This document shows positions 38,391 to 49,286 of a stretch of DNA of 64,000 bases, piece after piece; within the stretch, counting starts at the first letter, position 1, and each line of letters opens with the position of its first letter. The DNA comes from Balanoglossus misakiensis (Eukaryota > Hemichordata). Location of the stretch: positions 248,001-312,000 of the forward strand of contig CM082587.2 in NCBI GenBank assembly GCA_040954595.2, read 5' to 3'. The translations under genes were made by a program, and so were the position numbers. The notes under the pieces were generated by a model. That model did no database searches, was not told the DNA's origin, and was given only the letters and a program-made list of their open reading frames with translations.

Positions 38391-39600
38391 GTTCAATTGG
38401 TGCGGAATTTTAGTGACAACGTCCCAAATTAAAGCTTTAAGATTCATGAATTTCCGTTTTCTATATCATACCTTGTTAGCCTTGGTGCTCGATAGGTCAG
38501 TCGTCCTGGATTGATAAGAAACCGTTGTACCGGGCTGCCTCTTTTATCGGCAGAGAGGTAACAACTCTCCGCGAAAGTGTCTTGATATCCGTCATATCCA
38601 CATGACATTTTCAAGTATACGCATGCATGTCCGCGGATTTGCGATTTACAGATTCTTGGCCGACAACGCAGACGCTGGCTGTACTTGGTTGATACCAAAC
38701 ACGTGGACCAGTCTTTCTTTCATGGTCAGACAGTTTTGGAAAGAGTGGTGTCGGCTGAAGGCTGGCTCAGCCGACATGACAAACAATATTATAGGCAACT
38801 TACTGTGCATGTTAGTCGAATGGTGACTTTGAGGACAAGAAGAACGTAACTTGCACTCGGATATCAACACATCCAGTGACTCTGAACGCTGGCAGAAATG
38901 GCGACGAGTCGCTGACCACCATCAGCCGTTTGTTTGATTTTGCAATGAACCCGTTTTCACCCAGGTCATCCTCGACACTGATTGGTGCACTCGTTGACAA
39001 ACAACAGATGTTTCACTTGTAATATGCAGATTAGTGTGTGATCCGTCAAATCCATCCAAATAATGTTATTGGCCAATACACAATTGACAGTGTTACACAA
39101 ACATTCAAACGAAGACGACAAATCCGTCCAAAAAAGTAATAAGACATACACACAAGAGTTTTATTTTCGGGTTTTGACATGGACATTTTCAAAGGTGTAG
39201 GATCTTTCATTTGAAATGTTAAAAAACAATAAATACTAAACTTGGCTCCGAATACGCGTTTTCTTTGTTTATTTGGTGTGAAAAAATGTACAATAATACG
39301 ATAAGTCGCTGTTTGTCTTTTTTCTCACCATGCCAAAAAAGCAGTAAACTTACCCCACATTATGCATTATGTTATGTTACAAAGTTGTCAAGAAAAATCA
39401 ACACAAGTTCAGCCTGAGAAACGTTTTCCAGAAGATTCACCTTCAATCGACCAAAACTAGATTGCGCAAATGTTTGCTTTCTATGACTTTTGGTAAAGTG
39501 CTTGCAACGCTTGATAGCTTTCACGTGAACAGTTCGCACCGCTGCTCACTGGTATTACATAAGACTGTCTGTGATCTCCTTCGAATTTTTGTCGCGCCTT
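38391..39600. other. Tail-to-tail spacer between CAP and copper-transporter genes
   Basis: Contains the 3' UTRs of both convergent genes. ATTAAA at about 38428 may serve the CAP transcript. TTTATT at about 39158 and 39258 (AATAAA on the minus strand) may serve the copper transporter. No coding exon was recognised. Confidence 0.5.
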
Positions 39601-40703
39601 CTATACTGACACCGCGGAATAAGTCTTCCAACCGAACAGAAAGTATCCGAGGACGAGGCCAGTCAGAACAGAGATGGCCAACCAAGCGTTGTACGTCATG
39701 AATATCAGCATGAGGGCATAAGCCAGAAGCATCTGAACCAAGTGTAATAGTGTCTGCAGAACGTGTTGGATACTACACATGCTTATGCCTTCTGATCTGT
39801 GGGAGAGAAAGCATCCGATGAGCAACAATAGCGTAGACGGATCGAACAGATTAGTCTCTGAGATCTAGACCTGAAAAAGTCACTAAAACGAAAGACAAAA
39901 GTGTTCAAATAGTGCTTTCACAAGCAAAACAGACAAAACCGGCTGAACATCTGATAGTAGAACATCTTGATTCACTATACCATATGGTATCATGCTATAT
40001 CCGTACTTGTTTCCAATATGTTCTATCAAATGTTACGGGATCCGTCACACTATAAAACATTATTTTCAAACGAAATATTTGTCGCAAAAGTAGAAATCTG
40101 TCGAGAACGTATTTGTTTAAAAACCTTATAGCGTGACCATGCAGTAGACGATATCGCAGTTACTATGGCAATGCAGTTTCTGCACATTTCAATTTAACTA
40201 CCAGGCACTGTTTCGGGCTGTCAATGCTTTGTTTTTCTGACCAAATATTACAGGGTGAATTATTCATCTGAATGCATTGGTTACAGTCAGTCAGCTTACC
40301 CGCCTTTCTTGAGTATCGCTTGCCTTTCTGACAAACTTAGGTCGGTCTTACTTGTCTCGCCCTGGTCTTTGTTTTCAAGAGATTTCGTCAGCATGTAATG
40401 CCGTAACATTTTCAAGCCTTCAAATGAAAATGCTAAGAAACACACGACCATGCACGTTATTGCCAATTCTGTAAAGACAACAAATGTTGGTTAATGCAAG
40501 TAGTCACAGACCAACCAACAAGCCAGCCAACCAACCACCCAAAATACATCATTTTAAGTTTTGGCATGCGCATAAGCACCCGAGATGAAAATACAGAGAC
40601 AGGTTACATGCATGGTTCAACTATACTCACGCGTTGGACAGTTTGCTTGCCAGCATTGAAATAGGATGGTAACGTTGGTACTAAAATGGAAGTACATGTT
40701 CAT
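39601..40703 (-). CDS. SLC31A2: CTR-family copper transporter, CTR2 (SLC31A2)-like, 145 aa
   Basis: Trimeric copper-channel subunit of plasma or endolysosomal membrane. Exons: 40631-40703, 40300-40468, 39601-39796 (438 nt, in frame). The ATG is the first codon of its exon; the same frame upstream has no other ATG before a stop, so a non-coding first exon with donor near 40823 is likely. The protein opens MNMYFHFSTNVTILF, where human CTR2 has MAMHFIFSDTAVLLF. TM1 is about 26-45 (FEGLK after it). TM2 is about 93-114 with the copper-selective MxxxM motif at Met110/Met114. TM3 is about 118-137 with GxxxG at 127-131. The extended Met/His-rich ectodomain and the C-terminal HCH motif of CTR1 are absent, and the length matches CTR2 (143 aa in human). 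CTR2 rather than CTR1 is inferred from these points. Confidence 0.88.
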
Positions 40704-42756
40704 CTGGAAAAAAAACGTAAAGAAAAATTTAGTTTTTTGTTCTCTGGAAAGAATGTTCCATTGAAACCAGAAAACAAATTTTTAAGGATACGACTTCAAA
40801 CAAGAATATCAAATTAAACTTACTTTGCGCAAAGTGATTAAATTTGAAGCCAATACGAGTATGATGGCTGGAAGCTGGCAAGACCGAAGTTATATCAAAA
40901 TGATATATTTTCTCGAATATCCAGAGATGTGGCGAACCCAGCTACGTGATGCGACCATGCAGTTTGATAATAAAGGTGTCTCGTGATGAAGTTAACTTAT
41001 TTCAATGACACCAGCTGTTTTGTTGGCGTCATGTGACCACTTGACAGGTGATGAATGAGAATAGATGTGTGAACAGTCAGTAGCTGAGGCTTTTTTGACG
41101 AAATGTAATTATATTATTTTGAAGAATACCAAAATAAGGATATAAATACTATGAGTATACAAACACAGCAAGTTCAATGTCACAAGCTTACAGGAGGAAG
41201 AAAGAACCGCTGTCTTCTGCAACTGACAGAATCACCATGGAGTGTTATAAATATTATATACAGCAATAAACACCACCATCACAACAGGATAAAATCAGAT
41301 CTCCCAAACTTTATTTCAGTAAACCCTGTTTTATATTCCCTTAGCCATTACATAAAGTATACCTGTCTTAAAAAACTTTTTTAATATTCCCCAGAAGGCA
41401 CCATTTCTGGAAGGAAAAAAGTCATTCTGTCATAATCTGTGAATATGATGCTGCTGTTGAAATGGTTAAAGAAAATATACACAAATATATCAGAGAAAAT
41501 ATTTTTCCCAATTAAAAACAATAAAAATTCATAATTGTATCCATAGTCAATTAACAGTTGTTTGTGGCTTTCATATTTTTTGTTTTGCGTCAAGGTGTTT
41601 AAAACATTGGATATCAACTAAAAACCTTGGCTTCTCAGCTTTGACTGATTCATCATGGCATACCCTTTCTCAAAGATATTCAGTTCATTTAAGAAGACAA
41701 ACACAAACATTTCTCTGTAGAAAATGAAAGTACACATTTTTTTTTCCAATCAGTTAATGCAGATATGTTTCATTATTCTCCCTTTATATTTGAATAAGAG
41801 CAAATTCTATAAATTCACCTGCTGTCTACAATAAAAGTTGATTTCGACAGTTGTCCAGGAAACTGGTTTACATTATTAAAATTGCAAAGACCAACCTTTT
41901 TGTGCCCAAGTTGTGGGCATAATTTTCAGTGTTGGTTTATAACCATGATATTGCTATATTTTTCTCGATTTCTTTGGATTAAAGAATTTTAATAGCTTGT
42001 AATAAATTATAATTGACCCCTTATCACACAGCTCCTGTCCGCTCTTGGGACAAAGAAAACTTGCATTCTCTGTACAAGATTTTTACCAAAGCACCATGGG
42101 AGTGACCCTTAAATTGACCCCTTCCCATGGTGACCGATCATTTACTTCCTAGTTCATTGACTCAACTGTACTTCCTGGTTCATCCCATGTACTTTGTACT
42201 TATTTCAACAAGCTATTAAAATTGCGCGCTCTCTGAATCATCAAAAAGTGGGTGCTGATTATAAATGTGCCAAAAAGGAATATATTTGGCCTGAAAGTTT
42301 AAAATGTACATCGTATCTATAAGGTGATGAAAAGCAATTGAAACTTTGCCAGAAATTACAACTATGCTGATGTTTTAAGAAACACAAAAATTACAAACTT
42401 GTATGCAACTACCGCTGCAAGCAATATTGGCAGCGATTGTTGTGTAAATAAATATTAGACAATGCCAACACAAGAACAGGAAATACTGTCTTCCATTAAT
42501 TCATATTTAGGTGATCATCCCTTCAAGAATGAACTCTTCAATATTTGAATACATACAAAAATATGACCATCACTGACTTTTATGCCAGACTTTCGGGAAA
42601 AAATCTATACAGAGCTGAGACCCAGTGGAGAACAGTTTAGCGAAATATGTAATTTCTGGACGGGGGACCATTTAAAAAAATAAAATAGGGTTGAGTGTGC
42701 ATGTGTATTAGTTTGATAATTTCATTATTCCCAACTACAGCAGATTAGTAAATAGA
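40704..42756. other. Spacer between copper transporter and FPGS
   Basis: Two kilobases with no recognised exon. The low end should contain the copper-transporter 5' UTR and promoter, and the high end the FPGS 3' UTR (minus strand). Minus-strand AATAAA (TTTATT) lies near 41312. The open frames seen (up to 78 codons) have no domain content. Confidence 0.5.
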
Positions 42757-45700
42757 TTAGCATACATGAATATCATCATCACTATTATCCGTGCTTGCAA
42801 TGTTTGGGTCCAACACTTTGATCACACCGCCAACCAAATGCAAACTACCAGTTACTAAAACCTGGATATGTTTGGAGTCTCGAACGCTATCAGGCGGAGA
42901 TGGATCTTCGCGTCTGGGTGAGCTCAAGTGAGAATCTTTGGCACAGGCAGCCCACTGTAATGCATCAGTGATGCATGGGAAAACAATCGATTTTGTCTTT
43001 TTGAGTTCCGAGGAGCTGGCATCAACACTGTCCCCATTCTGTGTTGAACTTGCATCATGAGGTGTTCCGTAATTTGGGTATGGTAGTCCATCCATGTATG
43101 CGACGTTCTGTTTAGGTCCACCAAGGTAGCTTGATTTCAGCAGCTGGCTTGCGCTGGTGGTGTCCATTTTGCCGCTCTGTGTTAAAGCTTCAAGAGCACC
43201 GACTGAATCCTGCAAGAACTGTGTTCTGGACGATGAGGGCGATGTTGATGGCGAAGCTGGCTCAGACGTAAGTCCAGCTTCTTTTTCAAGGGCTTGCCAA
43301 GATGCCCTGTGCCTTTCACACCTTGCCTGCTGTTTCTGGGTGGTGGTCATGAAATTGGTCTGATCTGAAACCAGAAAGGTCAGTTCAAGTTTAACAGATT
43401 GGTTCTGCTTTTTTTAACAAACAAATTTACACACATATTTCCTTACAATGTATATAATTTCAAAGAGAGGAACACTGCTCGTTTTAACATTTTAATTCCT
43501 GTTCAGATTTTAAACAGCAGAGTAAGCATTCATCAATTCATGAATGGAACAATTACATATGGACACAAAAAGACTTGACAGTTACGTCATAACAAGTACA
43601 AATAGAAAGGATATCATATGCAAATTCATACAAATCTGCATAAATGCTGTGGCCTACCTGTTGATGTTTGGCTGCCGTAGATACTTGCAATGTTGGGACA
43701 GAATGCTGCAGCGTCAAAGACACACTTAACAAGTTCTTTCAGGAGGGGCTTTTCATCTCTATCTCCCATGGCATTGAATACGAGCACTCTTGAAACAGGA
43801 CCCCTGTGATGAAAATGGTTTGGTCAGAAACTGCTTCATTACATGGCTGGATGTTTATGTTAAAACAAATAGAAACATGAAGAAGTTTGTGTTGCAGACA
43901 ACATCCCTTCCTGCATTGGGCAAATGACCACATGATCACCAGCCCTCCTGGCTCGCAGTCCCATATTCAAGCTGCAATAATATTGTGAGCATCTGCTAAA
44001 AACAAACATCCTTACTCCAGACTCTCTGCTTCTTCATCTGCAATCTGCTTAAACCACTTGACACAGGCTTCCAGACTTCGTAGTGTGTGTGCACCATCAA
44101 GATAATATGTCACGTTGTCACGAGATATTTTCTGTGTACGACCAGCCCAGTAACAATTTCGTAACCCTAAAACAATCAGATCAGTAAGATGATATTAACA
44201 CATACACATGACTTCAGCCTCTGAATAAACATGGCAATCATATGCATATAGTATGCAAATTACTCCTCCTACTTTCTTCAGAACCCACAGGAGATACTGC
44301 ACTATCATTACTTGCTTGACATTGTCCCAATGTTGATGTGTCCCACTTACCATAAATGAAAGTATCAATAATTTTGAAAGTAGGAGCAACCGGGATGCTG
44401 AGTTCTTCAGGATCCATTTCGCCATTCATCATTTTCTGTTTCTTCAACTCTGGAGGACCTTCTGTAAGTGCTAGAGTTAATAGAGAATTTCAAATGAATT
44501 ACTGTGATCTATTCATTAGAGATGGCTACAAAGACCAGCAAATCTGATTTAACCCTTACACCACTATGGTTCAGTCCAAATCCATTGTTTTCTACTGGGA
44601 GGTTGGACCTCTATAAAAGAGGGAACTTGGGGCGAAAGAGGTTAAGGAACACAAACTGTACATACTTGCTTTGTGTTCTTCAATCCAAGTACGGCAAAGC
44701 TGTATTGCCAGAGTGGCATTTTGCTTCTGATGTTCTCCAGCAAGACCAAGTTCAACTGGTCTTCCCTGCCAGTCGTAGCTTTCAAAGTCAGGGGTGACTT
44801 GAAGTGGTGCCTGTAACGCAGAAAAATTGAGACAAAGACATGGAGATCAACTTAATCCACATTTAGCTTGACTTTCCCCCAAACATCAGTGATGTCTCCT
44901 TGAAAACTACTCCCAGACTAATATCAACTTACTTGCAATTCCTTCGCTCTTTTGATGACTGCTTCCATAGCTCCTGCTGGTTGTGGCACAGTGAATGCTG
45001 GCCTTCCAGGCTGTCATGTTTCAAAGAAAAATATTTCTGAGTTAAAAATTAATCTTTACAGCCTTAAAATAGAACTTTTGGTGCCAAGGATCATATGGTG
45101 GAAGGGTGCAGAACTTTGGGAGGGCCCAGCCCCTTCTGTCATTCTCCTTCAGCAAAGAGTCAAGAGTGAAAAAAATTGTATCTGGGCCGTAAAGTTTTCA
45201 TTATATGTCTCACTGATGATCAATTTGTATGTACTTTTCACAGATTTCCATGCTATTTTACAGATGTGAAAACTGCATGTTATCAGTTACTATTGGTTAC
45301 CTTGCATATTCCAGCTTTATGCCAGCCAATTTTATCCAGTGTGTTTCCCAGGACTGCGGTGTGATCCATTCCGAGGGAAGTGATGCCGGTCACAACCGGA
45401 CATCTCACAACATTTGTACAGTCAAAAGCACCACCTATTCCAACCTCAATGATGGCAACATCCACCTGATCAAGAAACAAATGTCACAAACCCTTCATAA
45501 GAATGTAATAGAAGCAATTGCTCACTTTCATTTTGCCGGGTCTTTCCAGAAGGTTAAGGACTTTCTATGAGCATGAAAACCATGAGTGTGGATGAGTCTG
45601 TCACACAACTGTCTCTTTCAGATTGAATTTGAACAGAAACGTAATTTCTGTACACTGCATGACATTTCTGAAATGTCATGGAAACGTTGCCTTGTCTTTC

Positions 45701-48700
45701 ACAGCTTCATTATTGGAAACATTGCATTGTTACTCCTTAAACATATGAAGTTAGTTTGAAAGACATTGAACATGAATACGACAGTATGCCAAAACTGTCC
45801 CTGGAGCAATCAAACGCTGGGATTTGGTTCATATGATGAATAAGCCTACCTTCTCCTGTATGAAGACATGAAAGGCTAAAAGTGTGAGGAATCGGAAATA
45901 AGCTGGCATGACTCCACCATGGAGATGTTTGTTTTCATCCAATTTGTTGAAAACCTTGAAGAAATATCGACTGAAATCATCTTTTGCCAGAGGTGCTCCA
46001 TTAATGCGAATTCTTTCTCGAACTTCAACTAAATGTGGAGAACTGGGAAAAGTGGTGAAATAAACACATGTTCACAGTTAACCAGGGCCAAGAAAATACC
46101 AAAATGGAAAAAAAGTAATGACAATGTTTTCTTTACATGTCCAGAAAATTCACACAAATACATGTTACGGTAGTGACAACTTCAGTTTAATAATAGTTAG
46201 GTAATCAATCATCCACTGGGCACAGAGACCACTTACCTGTAAAACCCTGTCTTGAAACCATTTGCCCTGAGAATACTTTCACAATAAGCACAAACAGAAC
46301 CTTTTCCCTTGGTTCCACTCACATGGATAATAGACAGATTATCAATGTCATCTAACTGTAGAAATGAACAAGAAAGCAAATTGCCAAAAATTAATAACAA
46401 GCGACCTAGCGGCCGATACAGCTCCGCTGTATGAATACTTCAATAACTGATAACAATTCACTATTCATGTGACTGGTCTCCTGTTCACAAATTGATCTGA
46501 TAAAATGTTTCAATTACATCATCATGTACCATAACAACTACCGAATGTTCTGATAAAAATTCACTAGTAACTTACAGTTATTCCAATTCTGTCCAGAAAT
46601 TGCCTCGTCTCCGGTAGACACTTTTCATTGTGCCGTCCTTTTTCTTTCCGTATCTTTTCAAGAACAGCTGCGTTAGTTTGTAGAGTGTTAAGAACTCGAA
46701 CTGCTTCCTGCAAACAATTTTTTTTTTTACAAAAATTTAGTCTTGTTATAGAATATCAAGTTCCTGTTGAGAGAAATGGTATTTAGATTAGAAGAAAAAG
46801 GACATTACATGGAGCGAGAATAGTGTAATGTATGAGGAAGGCACCACTTTGATTGCCCAATTATTAACAATCAACAAGAATTATACATGTATACACCTTA
46901 TGTATGATAAAAATGAAGAAACAAAATAAAAACCAAACAGACAGGGTTCATATGCTAGATATTTCCCCCTATGTATGTAGAGGTCCACATTTGTGATAGA
47001 AAGCAATGGTGGTGAAAGGATAAAAGACATTCTAAAGGTGCCTGAAAATTCCAGAACTTTGTAGGAGCATATGAACCCTGACAGAGAATGGACAACACAA
47101 AAAACTCTGTTGATCACTGATAACTGGGCAAAGATCATTCAATGGAGGATGTTTTTGCTAGGGTCACCTGACTGATGCGTTTACTCAGATCTGTGGCTCT
47201 GCCTTCATCACTTGTCTTCCGTTGCTTCATGGTGCCTTCCTTCTACAAAGACGAGGTAGCCAGAAATAGGCCAAGGGTTGGTCGAAAAGCACATGGGAAA
47301 GAGCAAATACAAGAAATCAAAAAAGAAAGAGAAAACTAGCTTCAGCAAATAAAAAGGATGCAGCAGAGGGATGTTAGCATTTCTTTCAGCTTTCACAAAT
47401 CTCTGACATGTCAGCTAATTCACCAGACAGGTCACAGGACCATTTGGTATTGCTCATGGTGACCACCAGAGCACATTACAGGATCACTCAAATTTATGAG
47501 GACCACCAGTTAGCTTATATGACCACTACCCATTTACCTTGTTCGAGGTCACAGTGACCTCCAAATCAGTTCACAGGACCTGGACCACTAGCTTTACCTC
47601 CTAGTGGATCCACAGATGAACTGGAGTAGGTTAATTAATGACTACTAGATTTATCTTGGTAGTGGTCCAAAAGTCACCCCTAAATTGATACTTTGGCAGC
47701 TGTACCTAAAACACAAAGCAACGTACCGTGTCTACCACCTTGTACGAAATCTAGGTTCTCCCCTGCCACCTGAACCTTTGGCCCCTGGCACTTTAAAAAT
47801 CATTGTGTACGTGTAGATAAATAAAGTCTGGTGATGCTCACATGCTGGTGTCATCGACACAAAACAGCAGACAATGATACCAATCATATATCAAGAATAA
47901 CACTTGTCTTTTAACGGAGAATTTGATTATGTCTATTATTGGATTAACACTTCAGTGGAATGTCAATTGTCATTATTAATCAGATTCAGAAACTTTAAGA
48001 TGCAAACGACATTCATTAAAGACATTATTTATACATTGTGTTGTTCTGGGGATTACTATTTAAACTGTAAATGTCCCTTCAAAGTTCAATACAAGATCTC
48101 GCTGCCATCCAACATTCACCGCTTCTCTTCACTTGCTTCCATGTCTGGAGGGATGGATGGATGTTACGTAACGGTACCTAAGTGTTACACAAGCATAAAG
48201 CATTATGTTCCCAGCCCAGGCAGGAAGCCATTTTAAATAATAGCCGATTCGCACCTATCCATCATTACTTTTGGCATAATGAATAGCGCAAGAATCGGTG
48301 ACAGACGCCGGATATATGGGCATGCCACCACAGGCACACGGAACAATGTGATTCCCAAAGTAAAAAGAAATGAACATCGCCTAGTGTCACTGTCAGCAGC
48401 TATAGTAAAACTTGGTATCGTATCGTTTCCATAGCAAAATAACAGAAAGAGAGTAGTTAACCACACAATAAACCAAACTCTTATACGGCCACGTGGAAAA
48501 CTCTCGACAACTTCGACCTGGCGACCGAGGTTCCCAGTTAAGTTCACACATTGATAATTGCATTTCGCCGGTCAGATGATTACAGCGTAAAAAGTCACAA
48601 TGTTGATTGAGGCCAGTTCACAACCATTGGAGCGCGGGCTTATTTTTGACAGTCATAAAGTTGTCTGATCATACTAGTAACGAAACACTTAGGTATACAT

Positions 48701-48887
48701 CGGTACTTACTTCGTAGTTACTCTTGGAAACGGTTTCGCCGGCCATAACAGCAGCGATCGTGTGTTGCTGCTGAGCCGTTCCACTTGATTTGGAGGGTAT
48801 GGTTGTATTACTAGTCGCCCCCAAAGTCTGAGTACACTGAGAAACAATAGTCCTATTTCGCATTGTACGCGCCAATACTTTCAGCAT
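42757..48887 (-). CDS. FPGS: Folylpolyglutamate synthase, 677 aa, 11 exons
   Basis: ATP-dependent addition of glutamate to folates, retaining them in cytosol and mitochondria. Exons in transcript order: 48711-48887, 46576-46707, 46237-46355, 45850-46042, 45301-45465, 44933-45010, 44666-44810, 44351-44470, 44016-44166, 43658-43803, 42757-43364 (2034 nt, in frame). The Mur-ligase P-loop GTKGKGS is at 117-123. Further family blocks are [67 protein letters not shown] and a C-terminal [15 protein letters not shown]. The N-terminus is basic and Ser/Thr-rich, suggesting a mitochondrial presequence; Met48, just before the conserved [11 protein letters not shown], could start a cytosolic form, as human FPGS does with two starts. 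It is about 90 residues longer than human, mainly a low-complexity Ser/Pro insert in the last exon. Head-to-head with MAP2K7. Confidence 0.96.
44549..44645. mobile_element. TTAA-bounded MITE-like element (97 bp)
   Basis: Bounded by TTAA on both sides. The left end reads TTAACCCTTACACC and the right end, reverse-complemented, TTAACCTCTTTCGCCCC: imperfect terminal inverted repeats beginning with C after a TTAA target, the pattern of piggyBac-type non-autonomous elements. It fills half of a 195-base FPGS intron. Related sequence is found at 6479-6528 and within 46981-47021. The superfamily is inferred from the ends only. Confidence 0.6.
46942..47080. mobile_element. 139-bp MITE with 15-bp terminal inverted repeats and 5-bp target duplication
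   Basis: The ends are perfect 15-base inverted repeats, CAGGGTTCATATGCT and AGCATATGAACCCTG. They are flanked by ACAGA on both sides (46937-46941 and 47081-47085), a candidate target-site duplication. There is no coding capacity. The interior around 46981-47021 resembles the middle of the TTAA element at 44549-44645 with a deletion. It lies in FPGS intron 1. Confidence 0.75.
47546..47560. promoter_or_regulatory. Perfect consensus oestrogen-response-element palindrome
   Basis: AGGTCACAGTGACCT, the full 15-base consensus ERE (two AGGTCA half-sites, three-base spacer), with one further palindromic base on each side. It lies in FPGS intron 1, about 1.3 kb downstream of the FPGS start and 1.7 kb upstream of MAP2K7. 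The surroundings are rich in GGTCAC/GACCAC words, so it could be an accident of a degenerate repeat. Binding is inference. Confidence 0.5.
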
Positions 48888-49286
48888 CACAGTGGTTTTT
48901 GGATTGAACAAATTAACAAAAGGCAAAGAAAAGGATCAGCTGATCATGCTACACACAGCAATCGATCGCCAACCATATCGCCAAATCTCGCTATCATGTG
49001 CTCTGCTACCGCGCTAAATGTGCGTGACAGGAAGTGAATGAATTTCATTGGACTTTGCATAAGTTACTCCCCGAAGCCTCCGCTGTGTCACGAAATAATT
49101 AACTTATATCAACAAATGGTTGGGTAAAAACGGTCATTTCTATTTGTATCTTCGTTATTGATACCAAATGAAATAAATTATTATCTATTTTTGAAATTAA
49201 ACCGTGCACAATGCAGATAGAAAATTGGTATATTTGAACGAGGGCAGAGGTCGAATAAATTAATACGCATGCGTCAAATTGACAAA
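48888..49286. promoter_or_regulatory. Bidirectional FPGS/MAP2K7 promoter
   Basis: Only 399 bases separate the two start codons on opposite strands, leaving room for one shared promoter. Visible motifs are an ETS-type ACAGGAAGTG at 49027-49036, an inverted CCAAT (ATTGG) at about 49049, and no clear TATA box, as usual for housekeeping divergent promoters. Confidence 0.6.

Noticed and set aside
48233-48547. 104-codon minus-strand frame in FPGS intron 1
   Set aside because: No recognisable motif, lies wholly within an intron, and is not needed for the FPGS reading frame.
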